A DNA stretch of 64,000 nt from Lachnospiraceae bacterium (GCA_910575035.1 CAJTDL010000007.1:185566-249565), one strand, 5' to 3'; positions 16,666-26,156 are shown, counted from the stretch's first letter. Made by a program: numbers and translations. The notes: generated by a model from the letters alone, not told the origin.

Positions 16666-18312
16666 TCATGAAGATGGGCGGCCTGCCCGGTCTGCCTTTG
16701 TGCCGCTGCGGTACTCTTTGGGCGTGCATCCCTGGGTTTTCTTAAACACAAAGCTAAAGTAATGGGGATCCTTGAACCCGACCTCTGCCGCAATCTCGCC
16801 AGAATTGCGCTCTGTCTGGCGCAGCAGGCGCTTGGCCTTCTCCATGCGTTTTTTGGTCAGGTACTCTGTAAAGGTCATGCCTATTTCCTGCCGGAATACG
16901 GCACTGAAATAATTGGGGCTGACCTCTGCAGCATGGGCTGCCTCGCTTAAGGAAATGCTGTCCTTGGCATAATTTTCTTCAATATAGCCCATAGCCTTAT
17001 GGATCATCCGCTTGCTCCGGCTGTCTATCGCCTGATGAGCCAGCCCTATAGCCCGATGTATCAGCTCCTGCATATAAGGCTTCATTTCTTCCGGGCTCAG
17101 GCTGAGGGTCCGCATCTTTTCCGTATAGGTATTTTCCAGTAAATCCTGGGCGCTGTACCCTAGCTTTTCCACAAAGGATATGGCTGTAAAGCGGATACTC
17201 AGCACCAAATAATCACGGTAAATCCTGGAGCGCAGCGCCTGCCCCTGGCTCTCCAAATAACTATCCACAAAATTTTCTATTTCTTCTTCCTGCCCCCGCA
17301 GAAGGAATTTCCGGATAATCTCCGGATTTGTCTGGGCAATGGCCACATCCTTCAAGGTTCCCATGCCCTCCTGGCGCGGCACCAGGTTTTCCGGCTCCAT
17401 GGTAAGGATATGCTGCCCTGGCTTTAAGAAACGATAGGACATCATATGGTTAACCTTATTGTAAACCTGGGGCAAAAGGCTCAGACGGCCCACAGGCTCC
17501 CCCATTGCGCAGCACCATTCCATATCACGGTCATGACCGGAACAGATACGGATAATGCCTTCCTGGCATCTGGCCTTTAACTCCTCCATTTGCTCCGCCT
17601 CCCCTTTCATAAGTATTCCATACACATGAATGCTCCAGCGGAAGATCAGGTACTCTGGGTAACGCTGGAAATACCGCATCAGCTCCTCCCGTTTGCCAGC
17701 CAGCAGCCGGGAATCCCAAATGCTCCTGTTTTCCTCCTGTTTTTCACGGAGGCTCACCATAGCCAGATTATAGCAAGGGGCATTCATTTCCAGGGAGTAT
17801 TTCTGCGCTTCTTCATAAATCTCCTGTACGGTCAGCTCTCCCTCAAAGACTTTTTCAAAAAAATTCTTTTTGGAAAACTGCTCGTATTCCTGCATATCCT
17901 CCCGAAGCTTCTCCAGACTGTCTTCCTTTGCCTGCTCCTCTTCCAGTTTTTTGCGGACTTCCTGCAGGGATTTCTGCATGGCCAGGCGGGTCACGGGCTT
18001 GAGCAGGTATTGATCCACGCCAATCTGAATCGCCTGCCTGGCGTATTCAAAATCGCCGTGCCCGCTGATGATAATAATTTTTATATGGGGGATTTCCTGC
18101 TTCACAATCCTGGAAAGAGCCAGGCCGTCCATAAAGGGCATGGCGATATCTGTCACCAGAAGATCTGGGTTCAGCTTCCGAATCAGGGGCAGGGCCATTT
18201 CCCCGTCAGCCGCCTCCCCTACCAGCTGGAACCCATACTGCTGCCACATAACGTTGTCACGCAGGCTTTCTCTGACGCTGCTTTCGTCGTCTACAAGAAA
18301 TATCTTGAACAT
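16666..18312 (-). CDS. YesN-type response regulator with AraC output domain
   Basis: A protein of 548 residues. Residues 1-120 form a receiver domain with acidic residues DDES, phospho-acceptor Asp in LLVTDIAMPFMDG (about 55) and Lys in LLKPV. A long middle region with coiled helices follows. The last 100 residues are two AraC helix-turn-helix motifs (SLSEAAHAAEVSPNYFSAVF and SGEIAAEVGFKDPHYFSFVF). GGGAGG precedes the ATG. YesN/YesM pairs usually control sugar ABC importers, but no histidine kinase is adjacent, so the partner is elsewhere. It faces the AraR-type gene convergently. Confidence 0.88.
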   Translation of the reverse strand: MFKIFLVDDESSVRESLRDNVMWQQYGFQLVGEAADGEMALPLIRKLNPDLLVTDIAMPFMDGLALSRIVKQEIPHIKIIIISGHGDFEYARQAIQIGVDQYLLKPVTRLAMQKSLQEVRKKLEEEQAKEDSLEKLREDMQEYEQFSKKNFFEKVFEGELTVQEIYEEAQKYSLEMNAPCYNLAMVSLREKQEENRSIWDSRLLAGKREELMRYFQRYPEYLIFRWSIHVYGILMKGEAEQMEELKARCQEGIIRICSGHDRDMEWCCAMGEPVGRLSLLPQVYNKVNHMMSYRFLKPGQHILTMEPENLVPRQEGMGTLKDVAIAQTNPEIIRKFLLRGQEEEIENFVDSYLESQGQALRSRIYRDYLVLSIRFTAISFVEKLGYSAQDLLENTYTEKMRTLSLSPEEMKPYMQELIHRAIGLAHQAIDSRSKRMIHKAMGYIEENYAKDSISLSEAAHAAEVSPNYFSAVFRQEIGMTFTEYLTKKRMEKAKRLLRQTERNSGEIAAEVGFKDPHYFSFVFKKTQGCTPKEYRSGTKADRAGRPSS

Positions 18313-18357
18313 TTCTTTTCCTCCCTGGTAAAAGTCTGCAAGAATTATGTAAATTGC

Positions 18358-18969
18358 CTAAATTGCCTCAATCCGTTTGCGCAATTCCAAAACCTTGCTG
18401 TCAATTTGTTCTATGGCGTTGGCATATTGCTTTAGCTCAATGCCGATGTTTTTTGCCTCCCGGTTTTCTTTTTTATATTGAAGCTGGTAATCCAGGCCTG
18501 CCCAATAATCCATCGCCCCTGTCCGCAGCTGGACCTCCACCTTGATCCACTGGGTGCCTTCCCGGAAGGAAACTGGCGCCCAGAAGATCAGGTGCATGCT
18601 TCGGTAGCCGCTTTTTTTGGGGGCTTTGATATAATCCTTTTCCTTAATGAGGCGCAGGTCCTTCTGGGCACAGAGCATCTCTGCGATTTGATATAGGTCG
18701 TCTGTGTAGGTGCAGACCGCACGGACGCCCACCAGGTCATTGAGGTTTTGCTCCATGGACTCTACCGTCTCATCTAAGCCTTTGAGCCGGAGCTTGGCAG
18801 CTATGCTGTCGTAAGATTTGATCCGGCCGGAAAAGCTGTGGATTACCTTTCGCTTACAGCGCATTCCAAGCTCTGCGTTGATCATCTGGAGCTTGGCATC
18901 CATGAGGCTAATGCCACACTCACATTTTACTATAAATTCTTCTTGTTGCAAATAATTCTTTAAATCCAT
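18358..18969 (-). CDS. Small alarmone synthetase (RelA/SpoT domain)
   Basis: A protein of 203 residues, the size of RelQ/YjbM single-domain (p)ppGpp synthetases. It transfers pyrophosphate from ATP to GTP or GDP. Motifs visible include RIKSYDSIAAKL, LNDLVGVRAVCTYTDDLY (with the catalytic Asp region), KKSGYRSMHLI and VEVQLRTGAMDYWAGLDYQL, which carries the metal-binding Glu and substrate-contacting residues. No hydrolase domain is present. A first ATG at 18981 contains the ribosome site GGAGG of the second ATG, so the start at 18969 is preferred. It lies 45 bp upstream of the YesN-type gene, on the same strand, so the two may be co-transcribed. Confidence 0.9.
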   Translation of the reverse strand: MDLKNYLQQEEFIVKCECGISLMDAKLQMINAELGMRCKRKVIHSFSGRIKSYDSIAAKLRLKGLDETVESMEQNLNDLVGVRAVCTYTDDLYQIAEMLCAQKDLRLIKEKDYIKAPKKSGYRSMHLIFWAPVSFREGTQWIKVEVQLRTGAMDYWAGLDYQLQYKKENREAKNIGIELKQYANAIEQIDSKVLELRKRIEAI

Positions 18970-19254
18970 TTTTTCCTCCATAAAAAATATGCCGTTTTTC
19001 CCTATGGTTAGTATATCCTCAGGGCATGATCACATTTACCTTTTCTTATTGTAAAATTTGCCAAATATGGCTGCACGCTTATATTTGGTGAAACTCCGCA
19101 GAACAGCATGCCCTAATTTACCGGTCATATTTTTCTGGGAGCGCTGCTTCCCAAATGCAGGCGCAGCGGCGGCGCTGAGGCCTGAGGGAAAATCGGCACA
19201 GAAAGAAAGGATAACAAACTTCCCAGGGAAAAAATGTCGAAAATAAGGGGGTGC
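18970..19254. other. Intergenic region with a copy of dispersed repeat family 2
   Basis: No gene is seen. Positions about 19127-19188 resemble 50537-50598 (TTTTTCTG, GCGCTGAGG and intervening bases), an internal part of the second dispersed repeat family described at 50501. Confidence 0.5.
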
Positions 19255-19283
19255 TTTACAAAAAAGTTTCTTTTGCTTATAAT
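19255..19283 (+). promoter_or_regulatory. mocR-type gene promoter
   Basis: TTTACA at 19255-19260 and TATAAT at 19278-19283 with a 17-bp spacer, 37 bp before the start codon. Confidence 0.7.
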
Positions 19284-19319
19284 TGAGGGAAATATTGGAG
19301 CGGATGGGAGATAAAGGCT

Positions 19320-20774
19320 ATGCTTACTTATTCTTTTTCGGATATGGGGACGGACCGCCTGTATGAGTATCTTTACAGGCGCATCCGGCAGGACATTCTG
19401 GCAGGAACGTTGGTTTGCGGGGAGCGGCTTCCCTCAAAGCGCAGCTTCGCAAAACATTTAGGGGTCAGTACGATTACAGTAGAGAATGCCTATGGGCAGC
19501 TTTTAGCCGAAGGATATATTTATTCTGTGCCAAAAAAGGGGTATTATGTGGCGGATATCTCGAAAGATGTATTGGTAGGGATACAGGGCTCCCAGGAAAT
19601 AATTCCCAGCAGCCGCCCACCTATTGGAATGGGAAGTTCTTTTTCTGATGACAGTGGGTTCATAGAGCAGAAAAAGGATTATTTTGCGGATTTCAGCAGC
19701 AGCCAGACACATCCAGATACGTTCCCCTTTTCTATTTGGGCAAAATTAATGCGGGAGGTAATTACGGATAACAGTATGGCTCTGATGGAGAATCCGCCCA
19801 GCGGGGGAATTTTGCCGCTGCGCCGGGAAATTGCCCGGTATCTGAAGCAGTTCCGTGGAATGGAAGTAGCGCCAGAGCAGATTGTAGTGGGCGCCGGAAC
19901 AGAATATCTGTATGGACTGCTGATCCAATTGTTGGGGCATGAAAAAGGGTATGCGGTGGAGGATCCAGGGTATCGGAAGGTGGCGGCTATTTTTAAGAGC
20001 AACCATGCAGACTGCTATCACATTCCAATGGATGGGCAGGGAGTGCGGGCAGACTGCCTGGAGGCATCAGGGGCAGGAATTGTGCATATTTCGCCTTCCC
20101 ATCACTTTCCAACAGGGATCATTATGCCTGTGGGGCGGAGGCATCAGCTCTTAGGATGGGCAGCAAAACAAGATGGGCGGTATATTATTGAGGATGATTA
20201 TGACTGTGAGTTCCGGTTTATGGGGAGGCCGATTCCTTCTTTGCAGAGCATTGACTCTATGGAAAAAGTAATCTATATGAATACCTTTGCCAAAACGCTG
20301 GCCTCTACGATACGGATCAGCTATATGGTGCTGCCGGAGCATTTGGTAAAAAAGTTTTATCTGGAGATGGGGTTTTATTCTTGTACAGTATCTAATTTTG
20401 AGCAATATACTTTAACGCGTTTTTTAGAGGGGGGGCACTTTGAAAAGCATATTAATCGGATGCGGAATTTTTACCATAATCAGCGGGATCTTCTGTTAGG
20501 GTATCTAAAGGGGAGCCCTTTGGCTTCCCGGATTGCCATTACAGAGGAGGATGCGGGCCTGCATTTCCTGATGCGGGTGGATACTCCGTCTTCCAATGAG
20601 GAGATCATGCAACGGGCAAAAGAGCGGGGAGTGCGGATTTCAGCATTGTCGCAGTATTACCATGATGTGAAAGGGGCAGAAGATCATACATTTTTGATGA
20701 ATTATTCAGCAATCCATCCAGGGAGGATGGAGGAAGCCATCCGGCGGCTTTGCAAGGTGTTTGAGGAAGCGTAA
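19320..20774 (+). CDS. MocR-type GntR/aminotransferase regulator
   Basis: A protein of 484 residues. Residues 10-75 are a GntR winged helix (LPSKRSFAKHLGVSTITVENAYGQL, then the wing VPKKGYYV). Residues 120-480 are a fold-type I aminotransferase domain with VGAGTEYLYGLL, the Asp-bearing EDDYDCEFRF and the presumed PLP lysine in NTFAKTLASTIRISYMVLP. MocR proteins sense PLP or an amine; members include PdxR and GabR. No adjacent gene reveals the target: the DUF1015 gene converges. It has its own good promoter, consistent with autoregulation. GGGAGATAAAGGCT precedes the ATG. Confidence 0.9.
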   Translation: MLTYSFSDMGTDRLYEYLYRRIRQDILAGTLVCGERLPSKRSFAKHLGVSTITVENAYGQLLAEGYIYSVPKKGYYVADISKDVLVGIQGSQEIIPSSRPPIGMGSSFSDDSGFIEQKKDYFADFSSSQTHPDTFPFSIWAKLMREVITDNSMALMENPPSGGILPLRREIARYLKQFRGMEVAPEQIVVGAGTEYLYGLLIQLLGHEKGYAVEDPGYRKVAAIFKSNHADCYHIPMDGQGVRADCLEASGAGIVHISPSHHFPTGIIMPVGRRHQLLGWAAKQDGRYIIEDDYDCEFRFMGRPIPSLQSIDSMEKVIYMNTFAKTLASTIRISYMVLPEHLVKKFYLEMGFYSCTVSNFEQYTLTRFLEGGHFEKHINRMRNFYHNQRDLLLGYLKGSPLASRIAITEEDAGLHFLMRVDTPSSNEEIMQRAKERGVRISALSQYYHDVKGAEDHTFLMNYSAIHPGRMEEAIRRLCKVFEEA

Positions 20775-20868
20775 AAGGAGAAATCCATTTGATTTGGGCG
20801 GGAATCCGTTTGCCGGAGCCTTGCACTGCCTGCAAAGAACGATTCCCCACCCAAACTCTTAACCCTAA

Positions 20869-22113
20869 TCAATCAGCGCCTAAAGCATGGATAAAAAGTC
20901 CGCTGCGCAGCTTTGGCTCAAACCAGGTGGATTTTGGGGGCATAAGCATGCCTGCATCCGCCACAGCAAAAAGCTCATGGATGGAAGTGGGATACATGGC
21001 AAAAGCCACAGCGCAATCTGCTGTGCACCTTCTCTCCAGCTCTTTTAATCCCCGGATGCCGCCTATAAAATTAATCCGGTTATCCGTTTTGGGATCCATA
21101 ATCTGAAGGACAGGGGAAAGGAGCTTCTTCTGGAGGACAGATACATCCAGCCCCTCTACTGGGTCATCTGGAATGTCTTCCGGCTTGATGGCGCAGCGGT
21201 ACCATTTTCCCTGAAGGTACATGGAGAAAACGCCTTTTTTCTCTGGCTTGACAGCCTCTTTGCCCTGTTCGCTTACCTCAAAAATACGAGAAACCTTTTC
21301 CAAGAACTGGGTTTCTGAAAGCCCATTCAGATCTTTTACTGCACGGTTATAATCCATAATCATGAGCTGCTCGTCGGGGAACAATACGGACAGGAAATAG
21401 TTAAATTCTTCCTTTCCCGTATAGCCTGGATGGGCTTTTCTCCGGTTTTGCCCTACCCTGACAGCAGAAGCGGCACGGTGGTGGCCATCAGCTATATAAA
21501 TTTCATCAATTTCAGCAAACGCTTTCTCAATTGCTGCAATCTGTGAATCTTCTGAAATAATCCAGACTCTATGGCCAATGGCATCCTCTGATACAAAATC
21601 ATAAAGGGGCGCCTGCCGCTTTACGGAATCCACAATGCCATTAATTGCCGGATGGGCGCGGTAGGCCAAAAAAATCGGGCCAGTCTGGGCATTGCAGGCA
21701 TCCACATGGCGAATGCGGTCCGCTTCCTTTTCTGCACGGGTATTTTCATGCTTTTTAATCACGCCTTGTTCATAATCATCAATAGAGGCACAGGCTGTTA
21801 TGCCTGTCTGGGTTCTGCCGTCCATCGTGAGTTCATAGATATAGTAACATTTTTTTTCCTCTTTCAGGAAGGAGCCGCTCTCTACCATCTCCCACAGCAC
21901 ATCATGAGCCTTTTGATAAACTTCTGGAGCATATGTGTCTATGCTGTCCTCCAGTAAAGTCTCTGCACGGTCTATTTTCAGAAAACTCTCCGGATTGTTC
22001 TTCACTACCTCTTTCGCTTCTTCCCGATTATACACATCATAAGGGAGAGCTGCTATTTTTTCAGCTTTCTCCTGACTTGGCCTAATGGCGCAAAAAGGTT
22101 TTATAATTGCCAT
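20869..22113 (-). CDS. DUF1015 family protein
   Basis: A protein of 414 residues covering the whole DUF1015 family (PF06245). Recognisable parts: IKPFCAIRPS at the start, AALPYDVYNREEA (about 22-34), VIKKHENTRAEKEADRIRH (about 120-140) and the strongly conserved EIYIADGHHRAASA (about 205). The conserved Glu, His and Arg residues resemble those of ParB/SerK-like phosphotransfer folds, and family members are often found beside serA and serC in other Firmicutes, which suggests serine-related metabolism. That role is inference and no ser genes lie here. AGAGG precedes the ATG. It stands downstream of rplL, where rpoB is normally found. Confidence 0.85.
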   Translation of the reverse strand: MAIIKPFCAIRPSQEKAEKIAALPYDVYNREEAKEVVKNNPESFLKIDRAETLLEDSIDTYAPEVYQKAHDVLWEMVESGSFLKEEKKCYYIYELTMDGRTQTGITACASIDDYEQGVIKKHENTRAEKEADRIRHVDACNAQTGPIFLAYRAHPAINGIVDSVKRQAPLYDFVSEDAIGHRVWIISEDSQIAAIEKAFAEIDEIYIADGHHRAASAVRVGQNRRKAHPGYTGKEEFNYFLSVLFPDEQLMIMDYNRAVKDLNGLSETQFLEKVSRIFEVSEQGKEAVKPEKKGVFSMYLQGKWYRCAIKPEDIPDDPVEGLDVSVLQKKLLSPVLQIMDPKTDNRINFIGGIRGLKELERRCTADCAVAFAMYPTSIHELFAVADAGMLMPPKSTWFEPKLRSGLFIHALGAD

Positions 22114-22127
22114 GATAATACCTCTTT

Positions 22128-22177
22128 CTTCTTTTATCTTCTACCTTCTTTTATCTTCTACCTTCTATTTTCTATTT
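22128..22177. repeat. Short tandem pyrimidine-rich repeat
   Basis: A 17-bp unit, CTTCTTTTATCTTCTAC, is repeated twice with a degraded third copy just upstream of the DUF1015 start. Confidence 0.7.
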
Positions 22178-22242
22178 TTTACAGCATTCTATGACTTATT
22201 GTAAAATATTCTGAATCCTATCCGCCTGCTGGATATGCTTTG

Positions 22243-22337
22243 GTTACTATTCATGGCCAATGTCAGTAACTTAAGGGATTTAAGTTACTGACATTGATTC
22301 ATGGCTCAGGAATACGCAAAACTGCGCATTCCTATCC
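22243..22337 (+). repeat. Dispersed repeat family 1, copy A
   Basis: It starts with GTTACTATTCATGGCC, contains a long perfect inverted repeat (AATGTCAGTAACTTAA with its complement around GGGAT), and ends with GGCTCAGGAATACGC and GCGCATTCC. The last part matches copies near 30657 and 42580, the first part matches copies near 38800 and 42470. Confidence 0.75.
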
Positions 22338-22367
22338 ATAAAAAGCACACTCCCTCAAATAGCAATA

Positions 22368-22407
22368 ACAGCCCCATCCCAGGAAATCCCTGGAAAACGG
22401 AGCTGTC
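22368..22407 (-). terminator. Terminator after rplL
   Basis: On the minus strand ACAGCTCC pairs with GGGGCTGT (one G-U pair) around an inner CCAGG/CCTGG stem, about 60 bp after the rplL stop. Confidence 0.65.
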
Positions 22408-22465
22408 TTTTCCTTGCAATGTTATATCTCCGGCACGCACTTCTGCCAGCATAACCCTTAAAGGA

Positions 22466-22843
22466 TTATTTTAAAGTTACCTTAGCACCTTCTGCTTCTA
22501 ACTTAGCCTTGATATCCTCAGCCTCAGCCTTCTCTGCACCCTCTTTCACCATCTTAGGTGCATTGTCAACCAGTTCTTTTGCTTCCTTCAGGCCTAATCC
22601 AGTTACTTCACGGACAACTTTGATAACCTTAACCTTGTTTGGCCCGATCTCTGTCAGCTCTACATTGAAGTCTGTCTTCTCTTCTTCTGCTGCTGCGCCG
22701 TCTCCGCCTGCTGCTGCAACTACAACGCCTGCTGCTGCGGATACGCCAAACTCTTCCTCACATGCTTTTACTAAATCATTCAACTCTAATACGGTTAACT
22801 CTTTAATCGCTTCGATAAATTCTTCCGTTGTCAATTTTGCCAT
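22466..22843 (-). CDS. rplL: Ribosomal protein L7/L12
   Basis: A protein of 125 residues that forms the ribosomal stalk as dimers on L10 and recruits GTPase translation factors. An N-terminal dimerisation helix ([24 protein letters not shown]), an Ala/Gly hinge and the C-terminal factor-binding domain ([39 protein letters not shown]) are all visible. GGAGG lies before the ATG. It is the last gene of the rplJL unit, separated from rplJ by 198 bp, and is followed by a terminator rather than by rpoB. Confidence 0.98.
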   Translation of the reverse strand: MAKLTTEEFIEAIKELTVLELNDLVKACEEEFGVSAAAGVVVAAAGGDGAAAEEEKTDFNVELTEIGPNKVKVIKVVREVTGLGLKEAKELVDNAPKMVKEGAEKAEAEDIKAKLEAEGAKVTLK

Positions 22844-23041
22844 TGTAATTTTCCTCCATAAATATTTATTAATAAATTTAATTCTGAAACGCTTGTCATT
22901 CTTCCGGCGAATGTCAATGACAATTTCTTGTCTGCATCCTGCGCTATACGGATGGTTCCATTTTCTGCAAATGCTTATTCAGCTATTCGATGCTGCATAA
23001 GCACTTGTAAGCGGCAAGCCGGGTTACACTGCCTTGTATCC

Positions 23042-23593
23042 TTATGCCTCTGCTGGGGCTTCTTCTGCAGGAGCCTCTGCTGCCGGGGTTGCCTCTGCTG
23101 CTGCAGCCGGGCCGCCTTTTTCTGCGATCTGGTTAAGAACACGGGCAAGGTTGCTGATCGGAGACTGGATGCTGCCCAGGAACTTGGAAAGCAATTCCTC
23201 CCTGGATGGGATGGAAGCTACTGTCTTGATTCCATCTGCATCATAAAATGTACCTTCTACCACGCCTGCTTTTAATTCCAGCGCAGGGGCTGTCTTTGCA
23301 AATTTTGCAAGAACCCTTGCCGGCGCAGTTGCATCATCTTTTGAAACAGCAATCGCGCTTGGCCCTTTCAGAAGGGGCGACATGCTTTCGAAATCTGTCC
23401 CCTGGAACGCAAAGTTCATCAACGTATTTTTATAAACTTTGTAGACAACACCAGCTTCCCTTAACTGCTTCCGAAGCTGTGTATCCTCTTCCACAGTCAA
23501 TCCGCGGTAATCCACTAACACTACGGACTGCGCGTCTTTGATCTGCTCTGAAATCTCCTGCACAATCGGCTGCTTTAATTCTACTTTTGCCAC
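23042..23593 (-). CDS. rplJ: Ribosomal protein L10
   Basis: A protein of 183 residues that anchors L7/L12 dimers at the stalk base on 23S rRNA. The N-terminal fold is complete (QSVVLVDYRGLTVEEDTQLRKQLREAGV, YKNTLMNFAF); the C-terminus ends in a low-complexity Ala/Glu/Pro tail that is somewhat longer than in Bacillus. GGAGGTG precedes the ATG. Its transcription starts at a separate promoter and passes an L10 leader, so L10-(L12) complex should feed back on its own synthesis. Confidence 0.98.
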   Translation of the reverse strand: MAKVELKQPIVQEISEQIKDAQSVVLVDYRGLTVEEDTQLRKQLREAGVVYKVYKNTLMNFAFQGTDFESMSPLLKGPSAIAVSKDDATAPARVLAKFAKTAPALELKAGVVEGTFYDADGIKTVASIPSREELLSKFLGSIQSPISNLARVLNQIAEKGGPAAAAEATPAAEAPAEEAPAEA

Positions 23594-23758
23594 GAATCGT
23601 GCACCTCCTTATTTTTTTATTTCCTAAAATATGGGAAAGAACTCCGCTTTGCGAAATTCCCCGCATGCGGCGGATTGCTTTAGCCATATAATTCTACTCC
23701 GCTGCAGTGCGATAGATTTTTATACAATAGGGAAATGCAAAACCATTTCCTATGATAT

Positions 23759-23936
23759 AAAAAAGCCCCTCCGTCCGAGACAGAAGGGCTTGAAATCTTC
23801 TTCAATCATCTGCTGCTATGCACACTTGTGCATATACTGCAAATTCCCTCGGCAGGCCCTGCGGTTATGCCTCTCGGCACCTGCTGTCTTCGGCAACGTT
23901 CTTGTATACTATATCACTGTCTATTCTGGATGTCAA
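23759..23936 (-). promoter_or_regulatory. rplJL promoter and L10 autoregulatory leader
   Basis: On the minus strand TTGACA (23931-23936) and TATAGT (23908-23913) are 17 bp apart. The transcript then carries the L10-leader signature AGACAGCAGGTGCC and later CCTGCCGAGG, which bracket the L10 binding region, and ends in a terminator stem (AAGCCC..GGGGCTTTTTT, 23759-23791). This is the known arrangement of the Firmicutes L10 leader, where L10-L12 binding favours termination. Confidence 0.88.
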
Positions 23937-23943
23937 CACAAAA

Positions 23944-24636
23944 TTAAACCAGCTTTGCTGTATTAAGCTTTACACCAGGCCCCATGGTGGGTGTTAATGT
24001 AACACTCCTTAAGAACTGACCCTTCACGGCAGCTGGCCTTGCTTTTATGATGGCATCAATCAAGGTCTGGAAGTTGTCCGCTAATTGTTCTTCTGTAAAA
24101 GATGCTTTTCCAATTGGCACATGGATAATATTGGTCTTATCCAATCTATACTCAATCTTACCAGCTTTGATATCATTGATCGCTTTAGTAACATCCATGG
24201 TAACGGTTCCTGCTTTGGGATTCGGCATCAAGCCTTTTGGCCCAAGCACACGGCCCAAACGGCCTACAACGCCCATCATGTCCGGGGTAGCTACCACTAC
24301 GTCGAAATCCAGCCAGCCATCGTTCTGGATCCTTGGGATCAGCTCATCCCCGCCTACATGGTCAGCGCCTGCTGCCAATGCTTCATCTACCTTATCGCCT
24401 TTTGCAAAAACCAAAACCTTTACGGCTTTACCTGTACCATGCGGCAATACTACTGCGCCACGGATCTGCTGCTCAGCGTGGCGGCCGTCACAGCCGGTTC
24501 TGATATGAGCTTCGATTGTCTCATCAAATTTGGCAACTGCAACCTTTTTCACAAGGCTGATTGCCTCTGCTGTATCATACTGCGCCATCCTGTCCACAGA
24601 TTTGGCAGCCTCAACATATTTCTTTCCTCGTTTCAT
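23944..24636 (-). CDS. rplA: Ribosomal protein L1
   Basis: A protein of 230 residues, the mobile L1 stalk protein of the 50S subunit. The start at 24636 has GGAGG at a good distance and gives the typical [12 protein letters not shown]; the frame extends upstream only through the tandem repeats. Conserved stretches: [44 protein letters not shown] and [11 protein letters not shown]. It is the last gene of the rpmG-to-rplA unit and is unusually far (about 270 bp) from rplK because of a duplicated sequence. Confidence 0.98.
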   Translation of the reverse strand: MKRGKKYVEAAKSVDRMAQYDTAEAISLVKKVAVAKFDETIEAHIRTGCDGRHAEQQIRGAVVLPHGTGKAVKVLVFAKGDKVDEALAAGADHVGGDELIPRIQNDGWLDFDVVVATPDMMGVVGRLGRVLGPKGLMPNPKAGTVTMDVTKAINDIKAGKIEYRLDKTNIIHVPIGKASFTEEQLADNFQTLIDAIIKARPAAVKGQFLRSVTLTPTMGPGVKLNTAKLV

Positions 24637-24747
24637 ACTAAATAACCTCCTAGTGGTAATATCGGGAGATTTCCCTCCCACAGTTGTTTGGTGTAATAAT
24701 AAGGAAGTTCTCTTCGCTAACCTCAACTCTCGCCTTCGGCTCGGTTT

Positions 24748-24901
24748 CGCTAATCTCAGAGAACGGCCTCGCACTATACTCAACCCGCGCTTTCAGCTTG
24801 GTTTCGCTAAGTTGCTTTCGGCCTCGCTAATCTCAGAGAACGGCCTCGCACTATACTCAACCCGCGCCTTCAGCTTGGTTTCGCTAAGTTGCTTTCGGCC
24901 T
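24748..24901. repeat. 77-bp tandem duplication between rplK and rplA
   Basis: Two head-to-tail units of 77 bp (24748-24824 and 24825-24901) differ by one base by eye; a third, degraded partial unit lies at about 24712-24747. Each unit carries CGCTAATCTCAGAGAACGG and TCAGCTTGGTTTCGCTAAG. The unit length is not a multiple of three and contains no gene. Confidence 0.9.
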
Positions 24902-24905
24902 CGGC

Positions 24906-25334
24906 CTATGCCTCCTCCACAGTAACGCCCATACTCCTTGCAGTTCCAGCGATCATGCTCATGGCTGCCTCTAAGGATGCTGCGTTTAAGTCTGGCATTT
25001 TCATTTCTGCGATTTCCTGAAGCTTCGCCCTGGAAAGGGTTGCCACCTTTGTCTTGTTAGGCACTGCAGATCCGGATTTGATATTGCATGCCTTTTTGAT
25101 CAGTACGGGAGCTGGCGGTGTCTTTGTGATAAAGCTGAAGCTCCTGTCTGCATATACGGTAATCACAACTGGAATGATCAAATCCCCTTTATCCGCAGTC
25201 CTTGCGTTGAACTGTTTTGTAAATTCAACGATGTTGACGCCGTGCTGGCCAAGGGCAGGGCCAACTGGCGGAGCCGGGGTAGCTTTTCCAGCAGGAATCT
25301 GTAATTTAATATATCCTTGCACTTTCTTTGCCAT
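24906..25334 (-). CDS. rplK: Ribosomal protein L11
   Basis: A protein of 142 residues, part of the GTPase-associated centre. The N-terminal domain ([28 protein letters not shown]) with its proline-rich thiostrepton-contact region and the RNA-binding C-terminal domain ([33 protein letters not shown]) are intact. AAGGAGG precedes the ATG. It follows nusG closely in the classical order. Confidence 0.98.
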   Translation of the reverse strand: MAKKVQGYIKLQIPAGKATPAPPVGPALGQHGVNIVEFTKQFNARTADKGDLIIPVVITVYADRSFSFITKTPPAPVLIKKACNIKSGSAVPNKTKVATLSRAKLQEIAEMKMPDLNAASLEAAMSMIAGTARSMGVTVEEA

Positions 25335-25369
25335 TTGGAATTTCCTCCTTAAATAATAAGTCTTGCATC

Positions 25370-25885
25370 TTATAACTTTCTGATGTCTGTGAAACTTATT
25401 TCAATCGGCGTTTCACGGCCGAACAGGTCTACATTAATTGTGACCATCTGTTTTCCCTGGTTGATTGACTGTATCACGCCTATGGTATCTTTCCAGACAC
25501 CATCCATCACGCAGATGGAATCGCCTTCCTCAAAGTCTACAACCAAATTTTCAGCTTGAATGCCCAATGGCCTCATTTCAGCTTCGGTGAGGGGTACGGG
25601 CTTGGATCCCGGACCGACGAATCCGGTGACGCCTCTGGTATTTCTGACCACATACCATATGTCATCATTCATGACCATGTTAAGCAGAACATAGCCTGGA
25701 AACATTTTTTTCTCAACGGTTTTCTTGACGCCGTTTTTCATTTCCACAACGCTCTGCATGGGGACACGCACCTCTAAGATCTGGTCTTCCAGGTGACGGT
25801 TCTCTATGGTCTTCTCAATGTTCTCCTTAACCTTGTTTTCATAACCTGAATAGGTATGAACTACATACCAGTTTGCCTCTGCCAT
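25370..25885 (-). CDS. nusG: Transcription termination/antitermination protein NusG
   Basis: A protein of 171 residues that binds RNA polymerase and modulates pausing and termination. The NGN domain is seen in [20 protein letters not shown] and [14 protein letters not shown], with [18 protein letters not shown], and the C-terminal KOW domain begins at [21 protein letters not shown]. It sits between secE and rplK, as in most bacteria, with a gap of 16 bp from secE. Confidence 0.97.
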   Translation of the reverse strand: MAEANWYVVHTYSGYENKVKENIEKTIENRHLEDQILEVRVPMQSVVEMKNGVKKTVEKKMFPGYVLLNMVMNDDIWYVVRNTRGVTGFVGPGSKPVPLTEAEMRPLGIQAENLVVDFEEGDSICVMDGVWKDTIGVIQSINQGKQMVTINVDLFGRETPIEISFTDIRKL

Positions 25886-25901
25886 AAACCACCTACGCCT
25901 C

Positions 25902-26144
25902 CTATAAATTCACCAAAGCATCCACACCGTACTTAATAAACACATCTAACGCAGCAATGATCAGCCCCAGGACGATAGAAACAGCCACGACTGCGGCGGT
26001 CTGCCTGGTGAGGGACTTTTTGTCCGGCCAGATGATTTTATTAAATTCTGCTTTTAAACCGTTGAACCAGCTAGTTTTAGGAGCCTTGTCCGTTTTGGGG
26101 GCTTTGTCCGTTTTTGGAGTTTTCTCTGTATTGGTTTCTGCCAT
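25902..26144 (-). CDS. secE: Preprotein translocase subunit SecE
   Basis: A protein of 80 residues, the short single-membrane-segment SecE that clamps SecY. An N-terminal repeat TDKAPKTDKAPKT precedes the conserved amphipathic helix WFNGLKAEFNKIIWPDKKSL and the membrane helix VVAVSIVLGLIIAALDVFI. GGAGGTAGGAC lies before the ATG. It lies between rpmG and nusG. Confidence 0.95.
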   Translation of the reverse strand: MAETNTEKTPKTDKAPKTDKAPKTSWFNGLKAEFNKIIWPDKKSLTRQTAAVVAVSIVLGLIIAALDVFIKYGVDALVNL

Positions 26145-26156
26145 GTCCTACCTCCA

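Noticed and set aside
23594..23758. Possible small gene between rplJ and the L10 leader terminator
   Set aside because: No ribosome site or coherent frame; the stretch fits the untranslated part of the rplJ leader.
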